This document shows positions 36,032-44,378 of a stretch of 64,000 nt of DNA, piece by piece; position 1 is the first letter of the stretch, and each line of letters opens with the position of its first letter. The DNA is from Chryseobacterium sp. Leaf405. Lineage in GTDB: Bacteria > Bacteroidota > Bacteroidia > Flavobacteriales > Weeksellaceae. The notes under the pieces are model-generated. The model saw nothing but the letters and a program-made list of their open reading frames with translations, ran no database searches and was not told where the DNA came from. The stretch covers positions 295,862 to 359,861 of the forward strand of contig NZ_LMQN01000015.1 of the NCBI RefSeq assembly GCF_001425355.1, written 5' to 3'. A program made the position numbers and the translations under genes.

Positions 36032-36292
36032 TTATCTCTTTCTCGTAAGTGTTTCGTATAGCCAGATAACTATAATTGCACCGCCAATGGCCAAGAACCA
36101 ACTTCTAAAGTTCCAAAAAGAATCTACATCCCCCCAATGAAGAACATAAACCCCAATAAGACCTCCTACAAATGCGCCTACAATACCTAAAATAATAGTA
36201 ATAAGCCATCCTCCGCCTTGTTTTCCAGGCATAATCATTTTAGCAAGAGCTCCTGCCAGTAAACCGAAAATAATCCAAGTAATAAATCCCAT
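36032..36292 (-). CDS. GlsB/YeaQ/YmgE-family stress-response membrane protein
   Basis: This 86-residue protein has three hydrophobic segments: MGFITWIIFGLLAGALAKMI, GGWLITIILGIVGAFVGGLIG and FLAIGGAIIVIWLYETL. The glycine-rich pattern is typical of the transglycosylase-associated (YeaQ/YmgE) family. It sits in the inner membrane. Family members are stress-induced in several bacteria, but the molecular function is unknown. It is a single gene between a strong terminator and ftsY. Confidence 0.88.
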   Translation of the reverse strand: MGFITWIIFGLLAGALAKMIMPGKQGGGWLITIILGIVGAFVGGLIGVYVLHWGDVDSFWNFRSWFLAIGGAIIVIWLYETLTRKR

Positions 36293-36346
36293 AGTTTTAA
36301 TTATTTAATGTTAGTGATTGTGTTTATTATTCAAAAAGAAGATTAA

Positions 36347-37300
36347 TTATCTCTTCTTGAAAAATGAATCTACAAACTCTGTACCATTAAATAATTGCAG
36401 GTCTTGCATCTTTTCACCAACACCGATGTATTTTACAGGAATCTGGAATTGATCGGATATACCTATTACGACACCACCTTTAGCGGTTCCGTCTAATTTT
36501 GTGACTGCTAAAGCATTGACTTCCGTAGCTGCCGTGAACTGTTTTGCCTGCTCGAAGGCATTTTGACCCGTGGAACCATCAAGAACCAACAATATCTCAT
36601 GAGGAGCATCAGGAATAACCTTTTGCATGACTCTTTTGATTTTTGAAAGTTCGTTCATCAGGTTGATTTTATTGTGAAGTCTTCCGGCAGTATCTATGAT
36701 CACAACGTCTGCATTTTGAGCAACGGCACTTTGCACCGTATCAAAAGCTACAGAAGCAGGATCAGAACCCATTTCCTGTTTTACAATCGGAACACCGACT
36801 CTTTCGCTCCAGATTACCAATTGGTCGACTGCAGCAGCTCTGAATGTATCTGCAGCTCCAAGAACTACTTTTTTACCTTCAGATTTAAACTGATGGGCTA
36901 ATTTACCAATGGTTGTTGTTTTTCCTACGCCATTTACCCCTACGACCATGATGACGTAAGGTTTTTTTGAAGTATCAATATTTCCTGTTCCCGCATGAGG
37001 ATTTTCCAGTAAAAGACGAGTGATTTCTTCACGAAGAATATTATCCAACTCGTTTACGCCAACATATTTGTCTCTGGCAACACGTTCCTCAATTTTTTCT
37101 ATGATTTTGATGGTTGTGGAAGCACCAACGTCTGAAGCAATCAATATTTCTTCAAGGTTATCCAAAACCTCGTCGTCTACTTTGCTTTTGCCGACTACGG
37201 CTTTAGTCATTTTTTCGAAGAAACCCTGGCTGGATTTTTCCAATCCTTTATCTAAAGTTTCTTTCTCTTCTTTTTTAAAAATATTTTTAAACCAACTCAT
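36347..37300 (-). CDS. ftsY: signal recognition particle receptor FtsY
   Basis: FtsY is the SRP receptor GTPase that directs ribosome-nascent chain complexes to the membrane. The 317-residue protein has the short N-terminal part without the long acidic A domain (MSWFKNIFKKEEKETLDKGL), the N helical domain, and the G domain with VVGVNGVGKTTTIGKLA, AADTFRAAAVDQL, IIDTAGRLHNK, VTKLDGTAKGG and the closing IPVKYIGVGEKMQDLQ. It is downstream of rpmB, rpmG and the DUF4295 gene in the same direction, the usual Bacteroidota order. A weak hairpin lies between. Confidence 0.96.
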   Translation of the reverse strand: MSWFKNIFKKEEKETLDKGLEKSSQGFFEKMTKAVVGKSKVDDEVLDNLEEILIASDVGASTTIKIIEKIEERVARDKYVGVNELDNILREEITRLLLENPHAGTGNIDTSKKPYVIMVVGVNGVGKTTTIGKLAHQFKSEGKKVVLGAADTFRAAAVDQLVIWSERVGVPIVKQEMGSDPASVAFDTVQSAVAQNADVVIIDTAGRLHNKINLMNELSKIKRVMQKVIPDAPHEILLVLDGSTGQNAFEQAKQFTAATEVNALAVTKLDGTAKGGVVIGISDQFQIPVKYIGVGEKMQDLQLFNGTEFVDSFFKKR

Positions 37301-37412
37301 TGTATGAATTAAGGAATTTTAATTACAAATTATGAGCTAAGATTATCACTGAATTGTCTTTATTCATTGATTGAACTGATAGCCCGTAATTAACTCAAAA
37401 GCAAAGATAACA

Positions 37413-37443
37413 AAAAAACTACCCAAAATATGAGTAGTTTTTT
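37413..37443 (-). terminator. hairpin terminator after the ribosomal protein genes
   Basis: AAAAAACTAC and GTAGTTTTTT pair over ten bases with an eleven-base loop. A T tract follows on the minus strand. It lies between the DUF4295 gene and ftsY, so ftsY may be partly or fully separate from the ribosomal genes. Confidence 0.65.
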
Positions 37444-37464
37444 ATATTGTAAATAAAGTAGGGA

Positions 37465-37617
37465 TTATTTTTTCAAAAATCCATCTACTTCGTCTGCATT
37501 CATTACTTTTTCTTCGAAAACGTAAGCTCCTGATTTAGAAGACTTCACCATTTTCACAACTTTAGTCATTTTTTTAGACTGTCCGCTTTGTAGGGTTGCT
37601 ACTACTTTCTTTGCCAT
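37465..37617 (-). CDS. DUF4295 small protein (50 aa)
   Basis: This small protein is encoded on the minus strand from the ATG at 37617. Its sequence begins MAKKVVATLQSGQSKKMTKV and ends ADEVDGFLKK, which matches the DUF4295 family of Bacteroidota. Members nearly always follow rpmB and rpmG, as here (20 bp after rpmG). It is basic and probably associates with the ribosome, but this is inferred only from genomic context. Confidence 0.9.
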   Translation of the reverse strand: MAKKVVATLQSGQSKKMTKVVKMVKSSKSGAYVFEEKVMNADEVDGFLKK

Positions 37618-37637
37618 GGTAAATTATATTTTATAAA

Positions 37638-37820
37638 TTACTTGATTTCTTTGTGAAGGGTAGATCTCTTAAGAACTGGATTATACTTTTTAAGCTCTAA
37701 TCTCTCTGTAGTGTTCTTTTTATTTTTAGTAGAAATGTATCTTGACATTCCCGGCATACCACTTTCTTTGTGCTCTGTACATTCAAGAATTACTTGAACT
37801 CTGTTTCCTTTTTTTGCCAT
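37638..37820 (-). CDS. rpmG: large ribosomal subunit protein bL33
   Basis: This 60-residue basic protein starts [20 protein letters not shown] and continues [27 protein letters not shown], the bL33 signature. Only one cysteine is present, so this is the zinc-free (C-minus) form. It is three bases downstream of rpmB and co-transcribed with it and with the DUF4295 gene. Confidence 0.96.
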   Translation of the reverse strand: MAKKGNRVQVILECTEHKESGMPGMSRYISTKNKKNTTERLELKKYNPVLKRSTLHKEIK

Positions 37821-37823
37821 GAT

Positions 37824-38066
37824 TTAGTTCTTTTTAATCAATCCGTTTCTAGTGCCTCTTTCGATAGCCTCTTCGATTCCAATCTTGTTAATCACTCTCA
37901 ATCCATGAGCTGATACTTTCAGTGTTACGTGCTTATCTTGCTCTGGAAGGTAAAATTTCTTCTCCAATAAGTTAATTTCAAAACGACGCTTCGTTTTGTT
38001 ATTAGCGTGAGAAACGTTGTTACCAACCATTGCACGCTTTCCTGTTATTTGGCAAATTCTTGACAT
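37824..38066 (-). CDS. rpmB: large ribosomal subunit protein bL28
   Basis: This 80-residue protein begins [20 protein letters not shown] and contains [21 protein letters not shown] and [18 protein letters not shown], as in bL28. It is the first gene of the rpmB-rpmG-DUF4295 cluster. A promoter with TTTG and TTATTTTG elements (38104-38135) precedes it on the minus strand. Confidence 0.97.
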   Translation of the reverse strand: MSRICQITGKRAMVGNNVSHANNKTKRRFEINLLEKKFYLPEQDKHVTLKVSAHGLRVINKIGIEEAIERGTRNGLIKKN

Positions 38067-38103
38067 ATCTCGATGTTCTTTATTTGTATAATATTTGAGG
38101 TTG

Positions 38104-38135
38104 CAAAATAACGAAGAATTTTTTAGATAGACAAA
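38104..38135 (-). promoter_or_regulatory. rpmB promoter
   Basis: On the minus strand TTTG (plus-strand 38132-38135) and TTATTTTG (38104-38111) are separated by 20 bases. This resembles the flavobacterial -33/-7 pattern with one mismatch at the -7 TA. It lies about 38 bases before the rpmB ATG. Confidence 0.6.
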
Positions 38136-38277
38136 TCTTTTATAAAATTATTTGCAAATAATATGTTGATTCATAATCATGATTTTTCTTAAAAGACGTA
38201 TCAGACTACCACAGCTTTAATTCTATTAGGCTTGTATTTATGTTTTTTTAAGTGAGTTGATATTATAAGCTAAAATA

Positions 38278-39915
38278 TTAAGCTGACTTCTGCTTTCTAT
38301 TTTGAAATTTTTTAATCAGAAAATAAAACAATAAAAATCCTAACGCAAATATCGAAATTCTCGAAAGGAAGTCTCCTGCTCTGGTGTAAAAAGTGATCTT
38401 GTCATACAGATTTACTTTAGCAAATAAGGCTGTTTTATCACCATAAAAAGTATCTTCCACAATTTCACCTTTGGCATTAATGTGCGCAGAAATTCCGCTG
38501 TTGGCGGCACGGGCAATTTCTCTTCTGGTTTCAATAGCTCTTAGTTTTGCGTAAGATAATAGCTGTTTGTGACCTTCCGTAACGCCCCACCATGAATCGT
38601 TGGTCATAATTCCCAGAAAATTGGCGCCTTTTTTTACGTATTCACCTGTGAATTCTCCATAAATGCTTTCATAACAAATGATTGGAGCGATTTTTCCTTT
38701 GTTAAAAGGATTCGAAAACGCCACTCTCTCTTTATCGGTTCCCAAAGAAGCAACTGTTCCTCCCAAATCAATCATTGCATTGCCCAAAAGAGGCTTTAAA
38801 TAGCTCATATACGGGAAAATTTCGACGCCGGGAACGAGTTTTCCTTTGTGATAAACTTCTACTTTCTGATTTGGAACTACCTGAATGGCTGAGTTAAAAT
38901 TTTCAACCCAAAGTCCCTGATTCAGTTGATAAGCTTCTTTTGGTAAATTCTTATCATTGGTGTAAAATTTATGCGAAGAAATTCCTGTTGAAAAAACAGC
39001 ACCCGGATGTTTTGATAAAAATCCTTTAATGTTATTTAAAACTATACTTTTCTCAAAAGCTGTCTCAGAAATAGATCCTCTTCCGGGAAGTGCCGTTTCC
39101 GGAGCAATGTAATAATCTATTTTTCCTTTAGAATTTCTTTCAGCTAAACTTAAAAGATCATTTTCAATGGTTAAACTGTCCTGTGAATATTTTTCAGCAT
39201 AAGGATCAAGATCGGGCTGAAGCATCAAAACATTGACACTACCGATTGGTTTTTCATTAAAAGAAGTAAATTTAATAAGCGAAATAATTATCGGAATCAT
39301 AATTAAACCAGCTACAAAACCAGTGTTTTTAATCAGATCTTTTCTTTTTCTTCCCGCTTCCCAGGTTCTTACTGTGTAGAAAATAAGAATGTTAACACAT
39401 AAAATCCAGAAACTTCCGCCTGTTGCACCCAAGGTATCATACCATTGGATTACTTTCGGATAATCTGCAAATACATTTCCAAGATTCAGCCATGGCCAAG
39501 TGAGTTCCCAGCCTAAATGAAACTTTTCAAAACTCATCCAGATTGCCACTAAAAATGCTAATCCCCAATATGTTCCCTGCGCATTTTTGTACCAGTGATA
39601 ACATTGAAAAATTAAGGAATATAGTAGAGAATTAACTAAAACAGGAAATATAACCGCCATCATAGAGTGGCTTCCATCAGGATTTTTGGCACCGTACAGC
39701 CATCCTGTAGTCACGACATTCCAGATGACAAAACATAGGTAAGAAAGTCCGAAAACTACCCAGCTTTTTCTGTCGTAATTTGAGAATTTTGAAACTCCGT
39801 GTTCCATCATTAGAAGCGGAACGAGCGCAAAAAATATAAAAAACGGAACTCCGTAAGTTGGCCACGAAACGGACAACAGCATCGCCGAAATGAGTGTAAG
39901 TAATACGTATTTCAT
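38278..39915 (-). CDS. lnt: apolipoprotein N-acyltransferase
   Basis: Lnt adds the third acyl chain to the N-terminal cysteine of lipoproteins in the inner membrane. The 545-residue protein has six to eight membrane helices at the N-terminus and one at the end (ISIFALGFLLFYFLI). The nitrilase-like domain has the catalytic triad: Glu in YIAPETALPG, Lys in VYHKGKLVPGVEIFPY, and Cys in APIICYESIYGEF. Several lipoproteins in this window (1058, 5886, 19967, 22106, 43878, 51060) would be its substrates. It is divergent from the VanZ-like gene. Confidence 0.94.
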   Translation of the reverse strand: MKYVLLTLISAMLLSVSWPTYGVPFFIFFALVPLLMMEHGVSKFSNYDRKSWVVFGLSYLCFVIWNVVTTGWLYGAKNPDGSHSMMAVIFPVLVNSLLYSLIFQCYHWYKNAQGTYWGLAFLVAIWMSFEKFHLGWELTWPWLNLGNVFADYPKVIQWYDTLGATGGSFWILCVNILIFYTVRTWEAGRKRKDLIKNTGFVAGLIMIPIIISLIKFTSFNEKPIGSVNVLMLQPDLDPYAEKYSQDSLTIENDLLSLAERNSKGKIDYYIAPETALPGRGSISETAFEKSIVLNNIKGFLSKHPGAVFSTGISSHKFYTNDKNLPKEAYQLNQGLWVENFNSAIQVVPNQKVEVYHKGKLVPGVEIFPYMSYLKPLLGNAMIDLGGTVASLGTDKERVAFSNPFNKGKIAPIICYESIYGEFTGEYVKKGANFLGIMTNDSWWGVTEGHKQLLSYAKLRAIETRREIARAANSGISAHINAKGEIVEDTFYGDKTALFAKVNLYDKITFYTRAGDFLSRISIFALGFLLFYFLIKKFQNRKQKSA

Positions 39916-39970
39916 TAAATTTATTTAACACACAAATTTAATGCTTTTGAAATGAATAAATTTGCAATTG

Positions 39971-40393
39971 ATGTTAAAGAAATTTTATAAAATTGTTATT
40001 GTGCCCTACACTTTATTTTTGCTCTATCTCATGTTTTTGGGGATGGGACGTATTCAGTATGATGATAACCTTTTAACGATAAAGCCCATTGTTTCGACTA
40101 TAAACTTCATACAAGGAACAATTTCGTGGTGGGATATTATTGTGATTGTAGTGGGAAATGTGGTAATGTTTATTCCTTTTGGTTTTCTGGGATGGCTTTC
40201 TCCTAAACTTAACGAACTGAAAAGTTTACTTTTTACTTTTATTTCATCAATTACAATGGTGGAATGTCTTCAGTATTTTTCAAGAATGGGAATTTTTGAA
40301 GTTGACGATATTATCCTGAATACTTTTGGAGTATTTCTGGGATTTTTGATGAAAAGGTTTATTGAAAATCGATTAGGAAATTGGGTAGTTTAA
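39971..40393 (+). CDS. VanZ-family membrane protein
   Basis: This 140-residue protein has four hydrophobic segments: VIVPYTLFLLYLMFLGMG, WDIIVIVVGNVVMFIPFGFLG, SLLFTFISSITMVECLQYF and the C-terminal ILNTFGVFLGFLMKRFI. The motif NVVMFIPFGFLG and the EVDDIILNTFGVFLG block are characteristic of the VanZ-like family. VanZ itself gives low-level teicoplanin resistance; chromosomal members have no assigned role. The start is the ATG at 39971. TAAATTTG at 39957-39964 is six bases upstream, so the message may be leaderless. Confidence 0.86.
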   Translation: MLKKFYKIVIVPYTLFLLYLMFLGMGRIQYDDNLLTIKPIVSTINFIQGTISWWDIIVIVVGNVVMFIPFGFLGWLSPKLNELKSLLFTFISSITMVECLQYFSRMGIFEVDDIILNTFGVFLGFLMKRFIENRLGNWVV

Positions 40394-40436
40394 TAACTGA
40401 TGAAGTTTAATAATGTATGTTGAAAAGAATCAAAAT

Positions 40437-41240
40437 TTATCCATTCAGTTCCTTAGCACGTTTTTCCGCATTAAGAATTCCGGTTTTTAGAATTTCCTTT
40501 AAATTACTTTCGTTGAAAGTTTTTAAGGCAGCTTCTGTTGTACCGCCTTTTGAGGCAACGTCCTGAATGAGTTCTTCCAGATTTTTATCAGAATTATTAA
40601 TTAAGTGATATGCTCCCAACATGGTTTGCTGTACAAAAAGCTTGGAGAGATTTTCATCAATTCCCATTTCGACTCCGGCTTTAATCATGGCATCAACGAT
40701 GTAATAAAAATATGCGGGTCCGCTTCCGGAAAGAGCTGTTACACCATCCAATAATTCTTCGTTTTCTAAATATACAGATCTTCCAGTTGAGTTTAATAAT
40801 CTCTCAATATTGATCAGTTGACTGAAAGAAATTCCTGCAGCAGCAGTATATCCCGTGATTCCCATTCCCAGAAGAGTAGGAGAGTTCGGCATTGCTCTTA
40901 CAACCAATGGATGGTTTAATAATTTTTGAATTTTCTCGATTTTAATGCCTGCCATGATCGATAAAACCATCTGGTTTTCTTTTAACTGAAACTGAAAGTT
41001 TTCTGCAACATGTTGAAAATCCTGCGGTTTTACGGCGATGATAATTAAATTGGCATCCAATTCTTTTACTTCATCAAAAGTAGAAATCTTAGACTTGGGA
41101 AATTCTTCAGATATTTTTGAAAATTTAGACTGATTTCTTGTAATTAAATGTAAGTTTTGAGGCTTTATCAATTCATATTTTAAGAATGATTTTGAAAAAG
41201 ATAAACCCATGTTTCCGGCTCCGAGAATGGCGATTTTCAT
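40437..41240 (-). CDS. proC: pyrroline-5-carboxylate reductase
   Basis: ProC makes the last step of proline biosynthesis, the NAD(P)H-dependent reduction of pyrroline-5-carboxylate. The 267-residue protein begins with the dinucleotide fold MKIAILGAGNMGLSFSKSFL and contains VKPQDFQ, SIMAGIKIEKI, VRAMPNSPTLLGMG and the family signature LLDGVTALSGSGPAYFYYIVDAM, with the C-terminal VASKGGTTEAAL. It ends a minus-strand pair with the XRE regulator 16 bp upstream. Confidence 0.95.
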   Translation of the reverse strand: MKIAILGAGNMGLSFSKSFLKYELIKPQNLHLITRNQSKFSKISEEFPKSKISTFDEVKELDANLIIIAVKPQDFQHVAENFQFQLKENQMVLSIMAGIKIEKIQKLLNHPLVVRAMPNSPTLLGMGITGYTAAAGISFSQLINIERLLNSTGRSVYLENEELLDGVTALSGSGPAYFYYIVDAMIKAGVEMGIDENLSKLFVQQTMLGAYHLINNSDKNLEELIQDVASKGGTTEAALKTFNESNLKEILKTGILNAEKRAKELNG

Positions 41241-41256
41241 GTTTGTGTGTTAGAAA

Positions 41257-41637
41257 TTATTTTTTTAATAGATTTTCAATAAGTTTAGTTTGGGTTTCCA
41301 TTAGTCTGGTCATTTGTTGTTGATTGTCAAGTATTTTATTAATTAATTCTGGAGAGGAATAATTAATTGTATTTATTGTTGATTCAAAAATTAAACTTTG
41401 TGAATTTTCAAATTTTGCATTTGACATATCTATATTGGGAACTTGTGCATGTATCAAATCTAAAAAGTCTACTTCAAAAATTTCCGCTAATTTTTGAAGA
41501 TGTGGAAGTGTAGGTTTTGCCTGTCCAGCTTCCCATTTATTATAGGCAGATTGCGAGATGTCTAATTGATGAGCCACATCCATTTGCGACCAACCTTTTT
41601 GTTCTCTTAGTTTGCGAAGTTTTGTTTCTAAACTCAT
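41257..41637 (-). CDS. XRE-family helix-turn-helix regulator
   Basis: This 126-residue protein has an N-terminal Cro/CI-type helix-turn-helix at about residues 5-60 (LRKLREQKGWSQMDVAHQLD, ISQSAYNKWEAGQAKPTLPH, LQKLAEIFEVDFLDLI) and a C-terminal coiled-coil-like tail (NKILDNQQQMTRLMETQTKLIENLLKK) that probably dimerises. It is divergent from the small secreted-peptide gene at 41810. The shared intergenic region has two TGGTTGT-type sites that overlap the -33 boxes of both promoters, so it is likely to regulate itself and that gene pair. Confidence 0.88.
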   Translation of the reverse strand: MSLETKLRKLREQKGWSQMDVAHQLDISQSAYNKWEAGQAKPTLPHLQKLAEIFEVDFLDLIHAQVPNIDMSNAKFENSQSLIFESTINTINYSSPELINKILDNQQQMTRLMETQTKLIENLLKK

Positions 41638-41656
41638 AAAATATAAGATTTAAACG

Positions 41657-41746
41657 CTAAAGTAAGACTTTTTAAAATGACAACCAATGGTTGTTGATTT
41701 TATAACTGTTGGTTGTTGTATAGAAAGGGATAAGTATTTATCTTAG
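41657..41746. promoter_or_regulatory. divergent promoters and operators of the XRE cassette
   Basis: ACAACCAATGGTTGT at 41680-41694 is a perfect odd palindrome. TGGTTGTTG occurs at 41688-41696 and again at 41710-41718, a 22-bp repeat distance (about two helical turns). Rightward promoter: TTG at 41716-41718, 20 bases, TATCTTAG at 41739-41746. Leftward promoter: TTG inside the palindrome and TACTTTAG (plus-strand 41657-41664). Each -33 box thus lies inside a TGGTTGT site, an arrangement well suited to repression by the adjacent XRE protein. Confidence 0.68.
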
Positions 41747-41809
41747 CTGAGTGATTTAAATACAGTCACATCTTTGAAAAAGAATTATTAACTTTAAAAT
41801 TCAAATTAC

Positions 41810-42064
41810 ATGAAAAAGAAAATTTTAATTGGGGCTATAGGATTAGCATCTGTGTTTATGTTAGCATCTGCTACTGATGGTGGAGAAACAGAGAGAAGAC
41901 CAATGTTTGGTCAGACGGTTACATCAAATGGAGATTGTCATCCTTCCTCAAGTGGTGGTGGACAAGCTACGGGGGAGGCAACATGTGAATGTCCTGTAAT
42001 TGTTACTACTTATGTTTTTTGGGTTGCATTTGAAACAGAGTCGGTTAGATATACACCATGTTAG
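41810..42064 (+). CDS. small secreted cysteine-containing peptide of unknown function (84 aa)
   Basis: The N-terminus MKKKILIGAIGLASVFMLASA is a signal peptide, so the mature peptide is about 63 residues, starting near TDGGETERR. It contains four cysteines (NGDC, TCEC with two, and the terminal YTPC) and a glycine/serine-rich stretch HPSSSGGGQATGE. In size and layout it resembles the short exported DUF6520-type peptides of flavobacteria, but no convincing match can be claimed. It overlaps the next gene by seven bases (ATGTTAG), which implies translational coupling. Function is unknown. Confidence 0.75.
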   Translation: MKKKILIGAIGLASVFMLASATDGGETERRPMFGQTVTSNGDCHPSSSGGGQATGEATCECPVIVTTYVFWVAFETESVRYTPC

Positions 42065-42852
42065 AAAAAAATATGCTTGAAAATAAAAAATATGCATTAA
42101 GGAAGAGAATTTTATTCTTTTCCTTTTTCTTCTTTAATATTTGTTTAAATGGACAGAATTTCATTAGATTTTCTGATCTTAAATCCTTTGATTCAGTTAC
42201 AATACTCAATAATAAAAAAAAATATATAATTAATAAATTAAATTTTAAGAACTATAAATTTAGTGCAAATGATTATGTTTTTTATAATAATAAATCTCTT
42301 GATTTTTCTATAAGTAACGATACATTGTTTTTTTTTGACAGAGTAAAAGAAATTGAAACGATAAGTTTAGTAAAAGATGATTTAAAAGATAAGAATGAGA
42401 AAAATGTAAGTAGTAGTAAAAATAAAAGAGAAATGGCTGATTTTTGGTGTGATAAAAAAGTTGCTACATTAGTTAAATTTAATACAAAGAAAAAAGCATT
42501 TATAAAATCATTTACACTTTTTCCGTTAATGTTAGATTCCTCAAAAGGAATATTAGAAATCCAAATTACCTATAATAATAATGGTTTACCAGATAGTGAT
42601 TCTTCAATTCTGACTTTCGAAAAAGATCTTTCTGAAGTAACTTCTAAAAAATGGGAAATCATATTACCACGTATTATTAAATATCCTGAAAATGGCTTTT
42701 TCTTAATTTTTTATTTGAAAAATGGTGAAAAGCGTAATGTGGCTTTAAGGCTTAATTCTGATTCTGAAATGCTTATGTATAATGCTGAATCTAATGATTG
42801 GAAAAAAATAGGTTTTAATGGATATTATTATAAGCTTAAAATTCTCCAATAG
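42058..42852 (+). CDS. hypothetical secreted protein of the XRE cassette, strongly AT-rich gene
   Basis: This 264-residue protein is of no recognised family. A signal peptide is likely (RILFFSFFFFNICLNGQ, after the Lys/Arg-rich start). The mature part is rich in Lys, Asn, Phe and Ser with beta-strand character (SILTFEKDLSEVTSKKWEIILPRI, GFFLIFYLKNGEKRNVALRL). The start used here is the ATG at 42058, which overlaps the stop of the peptide gene; the fourth codon after it, ATG at 42073, is also possible. Codons end almost always in A or T, more so than in neighbouring genes, consistent with acquisition from an AT-richer source. It converges with murB. Confidence 0.7.
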   Translation: MLEKNMLENKKYALRKRILFFSFFFFNICLNGQNFIRFSDLKSFDSVTILNNKKKYIINKLNFKNYKFSANDYVFYNNKSLDFSISNDTLFFFDRVKEIETISLVKDDLKDKNEKNVSSSKNKREMADFWCDKKVATLVKFNTKKKAFIKSFTLFPLMLDSSKGILEIQITYNNNGLPDSDSSILTFEKDLSEVTSKKWEIILPRIIKYPENGFFLIFYLKNGEKRNVALRLNSDSEMLMYNAESNDWKKIGFNGYYYKLKILQ

Positions 42853-42857
42853 AATTA

Positions 42858-43871
42858 TCAAAAAATATTCACCTCCCGCTCCAGTTCAATACCAAATTTC
42901 TCCATCACAGAATTAATAATCTCCGTTGAAAAATCAAAAATTTCTTTTCCTGTAGCTGCTCCGGTTGCATTTACAATCACCAAAGACTGTAATTTATGAG
43001 ACGCTACATTTCCTATTTGTTTACCTTTCCAACCACATTGTTCGATCAGCCAGCCAGCCGGAACTTTTACAAAATCTCCGTTTGGATAACCCTGAATAGT
43101 TGAAAATTTTTGTTGTAAATCTTCAAATTGCGTCAAAGGAATAGTCGGGTTTTTAAAGAAACTTCCTGCATTTCCGATTTCTTTTGGATCAGGTAATTTG
43201 CTTTGCCTGATATTGATGACCGCTTTCGAAATATCCTGAATCGTAGGATTTTCAATAGCTAAATTTTCCAGTTCAGATTTGATGGCACCATATTCTGTTT
43301 TAATCTTGTGATTTTGTCTTGTTAATTTAAAAATAACTTCCAGAATTACATATTTTCCTTTTCCTTCCTGCTTGAAAATAGAATCTCTGTATCCAAATTT
43401 ACATTGCTCTAAGTCGAAAGTTTCCAGCTGAAGATTTTCAAGATTAAGAACGGTGCAATTCACAAAAATATCTTTAATTTCCGTCCCGTAAGCTCCGATA
43501 TTCTGCATCGGTGAAGTTCCTACATTTCCGGGAATTAAGGAAAGATTTTCTAATCCTCCATAATTTTTATCTAAACAAAAGAGTACAAATTCGTGCCAGT
43601 TTTCACCTGCTTTTGCCGTTACAAAAACATCATTTTCATTAATTAAATCTTCATGGATTCCTTTTAAATTTAATTTAATTGCCAATCCGTCGAAATCTTT
43701 AGTCAGCAAAATATTGCTTCCTCCACCTAAAAATAGAATCGGAAGTTTTTCCGTGACTGAAAAGTTGACAACGTCTTTTAGTTCTTCAATAGAATGAATT
43801 TCAGTAAAATATTTTGCTTTTGCATCTACACCGAAAGTATTGTAAGGCTGAAGTGAAAAATTTTCGTGCAT
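42858..43871 (-). CDS. murB: UDP-N-acetylenolpyruvoylglucosamine reductase
   Basis: MurB reduces the enolpyruvyl group to make UDP-MurNAc in peptidoglycan synthesis. This 337-residue protein is of the E. coli (type I) kind. The FAD-binding block LPILFLGGGSNILL, the SLIPGNVGTSPMQNIGAYG loop, CKFGYRDSIFK and the catalytic serine in GNAGSFFKNP are visible, and the closing glutamate lies in LEREVNIF. It is downstream of a lipoprotein and an aminotransferase gene on the same strand, six bases away. The convergent cassette gene ends five bases from its stop. Confidence 0.96.
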   Translation of the reverse strand: MHENFSLQPYNTFGVDAKAKYFTEIHSIEELKDVVNFSVTEKLPILFLGGGSNILLTKDFDGLAIKLNLKGIHEDLINENDVFVTAKAGENWHEFVLFCLDKNYGGLENLSLIPGNVGTSPMQNIGAYGTEIKDIFVNCTVLNLENLQLETFDLEQCKFGYRDSIFKQEGKGKYVILEVIFKLTRQNHKIKTEYGAIKSELENLAIENPTIQDISKAVINIRQSKLPDPKEIGNAGSFFKNPTIPLTQFEDLQQKFSTIQGYPNGDFVKVPAGWLIEQCGWKGKQIGNVASHKLQSLVIVNATGAATGKEIFDFSTEIINSVMEKFGIELEREVNIF

Positions 43872-43877
43872 GGGGTA

Positions 43878-44363
43878 TTATTTATATTCTTCAGGAAGAA
43901 GATTTACAATTTGATCTTTTAATTGTTGAAGCTGCTTATAATGAGCGGTGTCTGCGTATGCATTCACATAAGCATGGTATTTTTTAGGAGTTCTGATCTG
44001 GAAGGTTTCATCCATCCCATCAACAGATTGTTTGCTCGGCGAACTCTCAATATTGTCTAACGTTTTAACGTCAATAGTTGAGGTAATTCGCTGCCAGATT
44101 TGAGGGGTAATTTTAGATTTCCATTCTTTATGGGTCTTGTTGTTGGTAATTCCCGTCTCAAAATGGATAGAATCTTTGGTGACTTTTACGATTTTGTAAT
44201 TTCCGAGTTCTCCGCCAATATCCGAATACGTAATAGAAATAATTTCATCAGAATTTGTTGACGAAATATTTTCGGATTTCGGTTTGTCACACGAAAAAAA
44301 TATCAGCAATAAAAGCAGAGGAGTGAAAAATTTCAAGCCTGTATTTTTTATTGCTGATATCAT
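43878..44363 (-). CDS. hypothetical lipoprotein
   Basis: This 161-residue protein has the lipoprotein signal FFTPLLLLLIFFSC followed by a Ser/Asn-rich linker (DKPKSENISSTNSDE), so it is a probable periplasm-facing lipoprotein. The mature domain (ITYSDIGGELGNYKIVKVTK, ITPQIWQRITSTIDVKTL) is predicted to be beta-rich. No family was recognised. It sits between the aminotransferase (15 bp) and murB (six bp) in one operon. Confidence 0.75.
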   Translation of the reverse strand: MISAIKNTGLKFFTPLLLLLIFFSCDKPKSENISSTNSDEIISITYSDIGGELGNYKIVKVTKDSIHFETGITNNKTHKEWKSKITPQIWQRITSTIDVKTLDNIESSPSKQSVDGMDETFQIRTPKKYHAYVNAYADTAHYKQLQQLKDQIVNLLPEEYK

Positions 44364-44378
44364 AGTAATTTTTATAAT

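Noticed and set aside
36674..37307. Plus-strand open frames opposite ftsY
   Set aside because: They are antisense shadows of a strongly conserved gene with unlikely protein composition.
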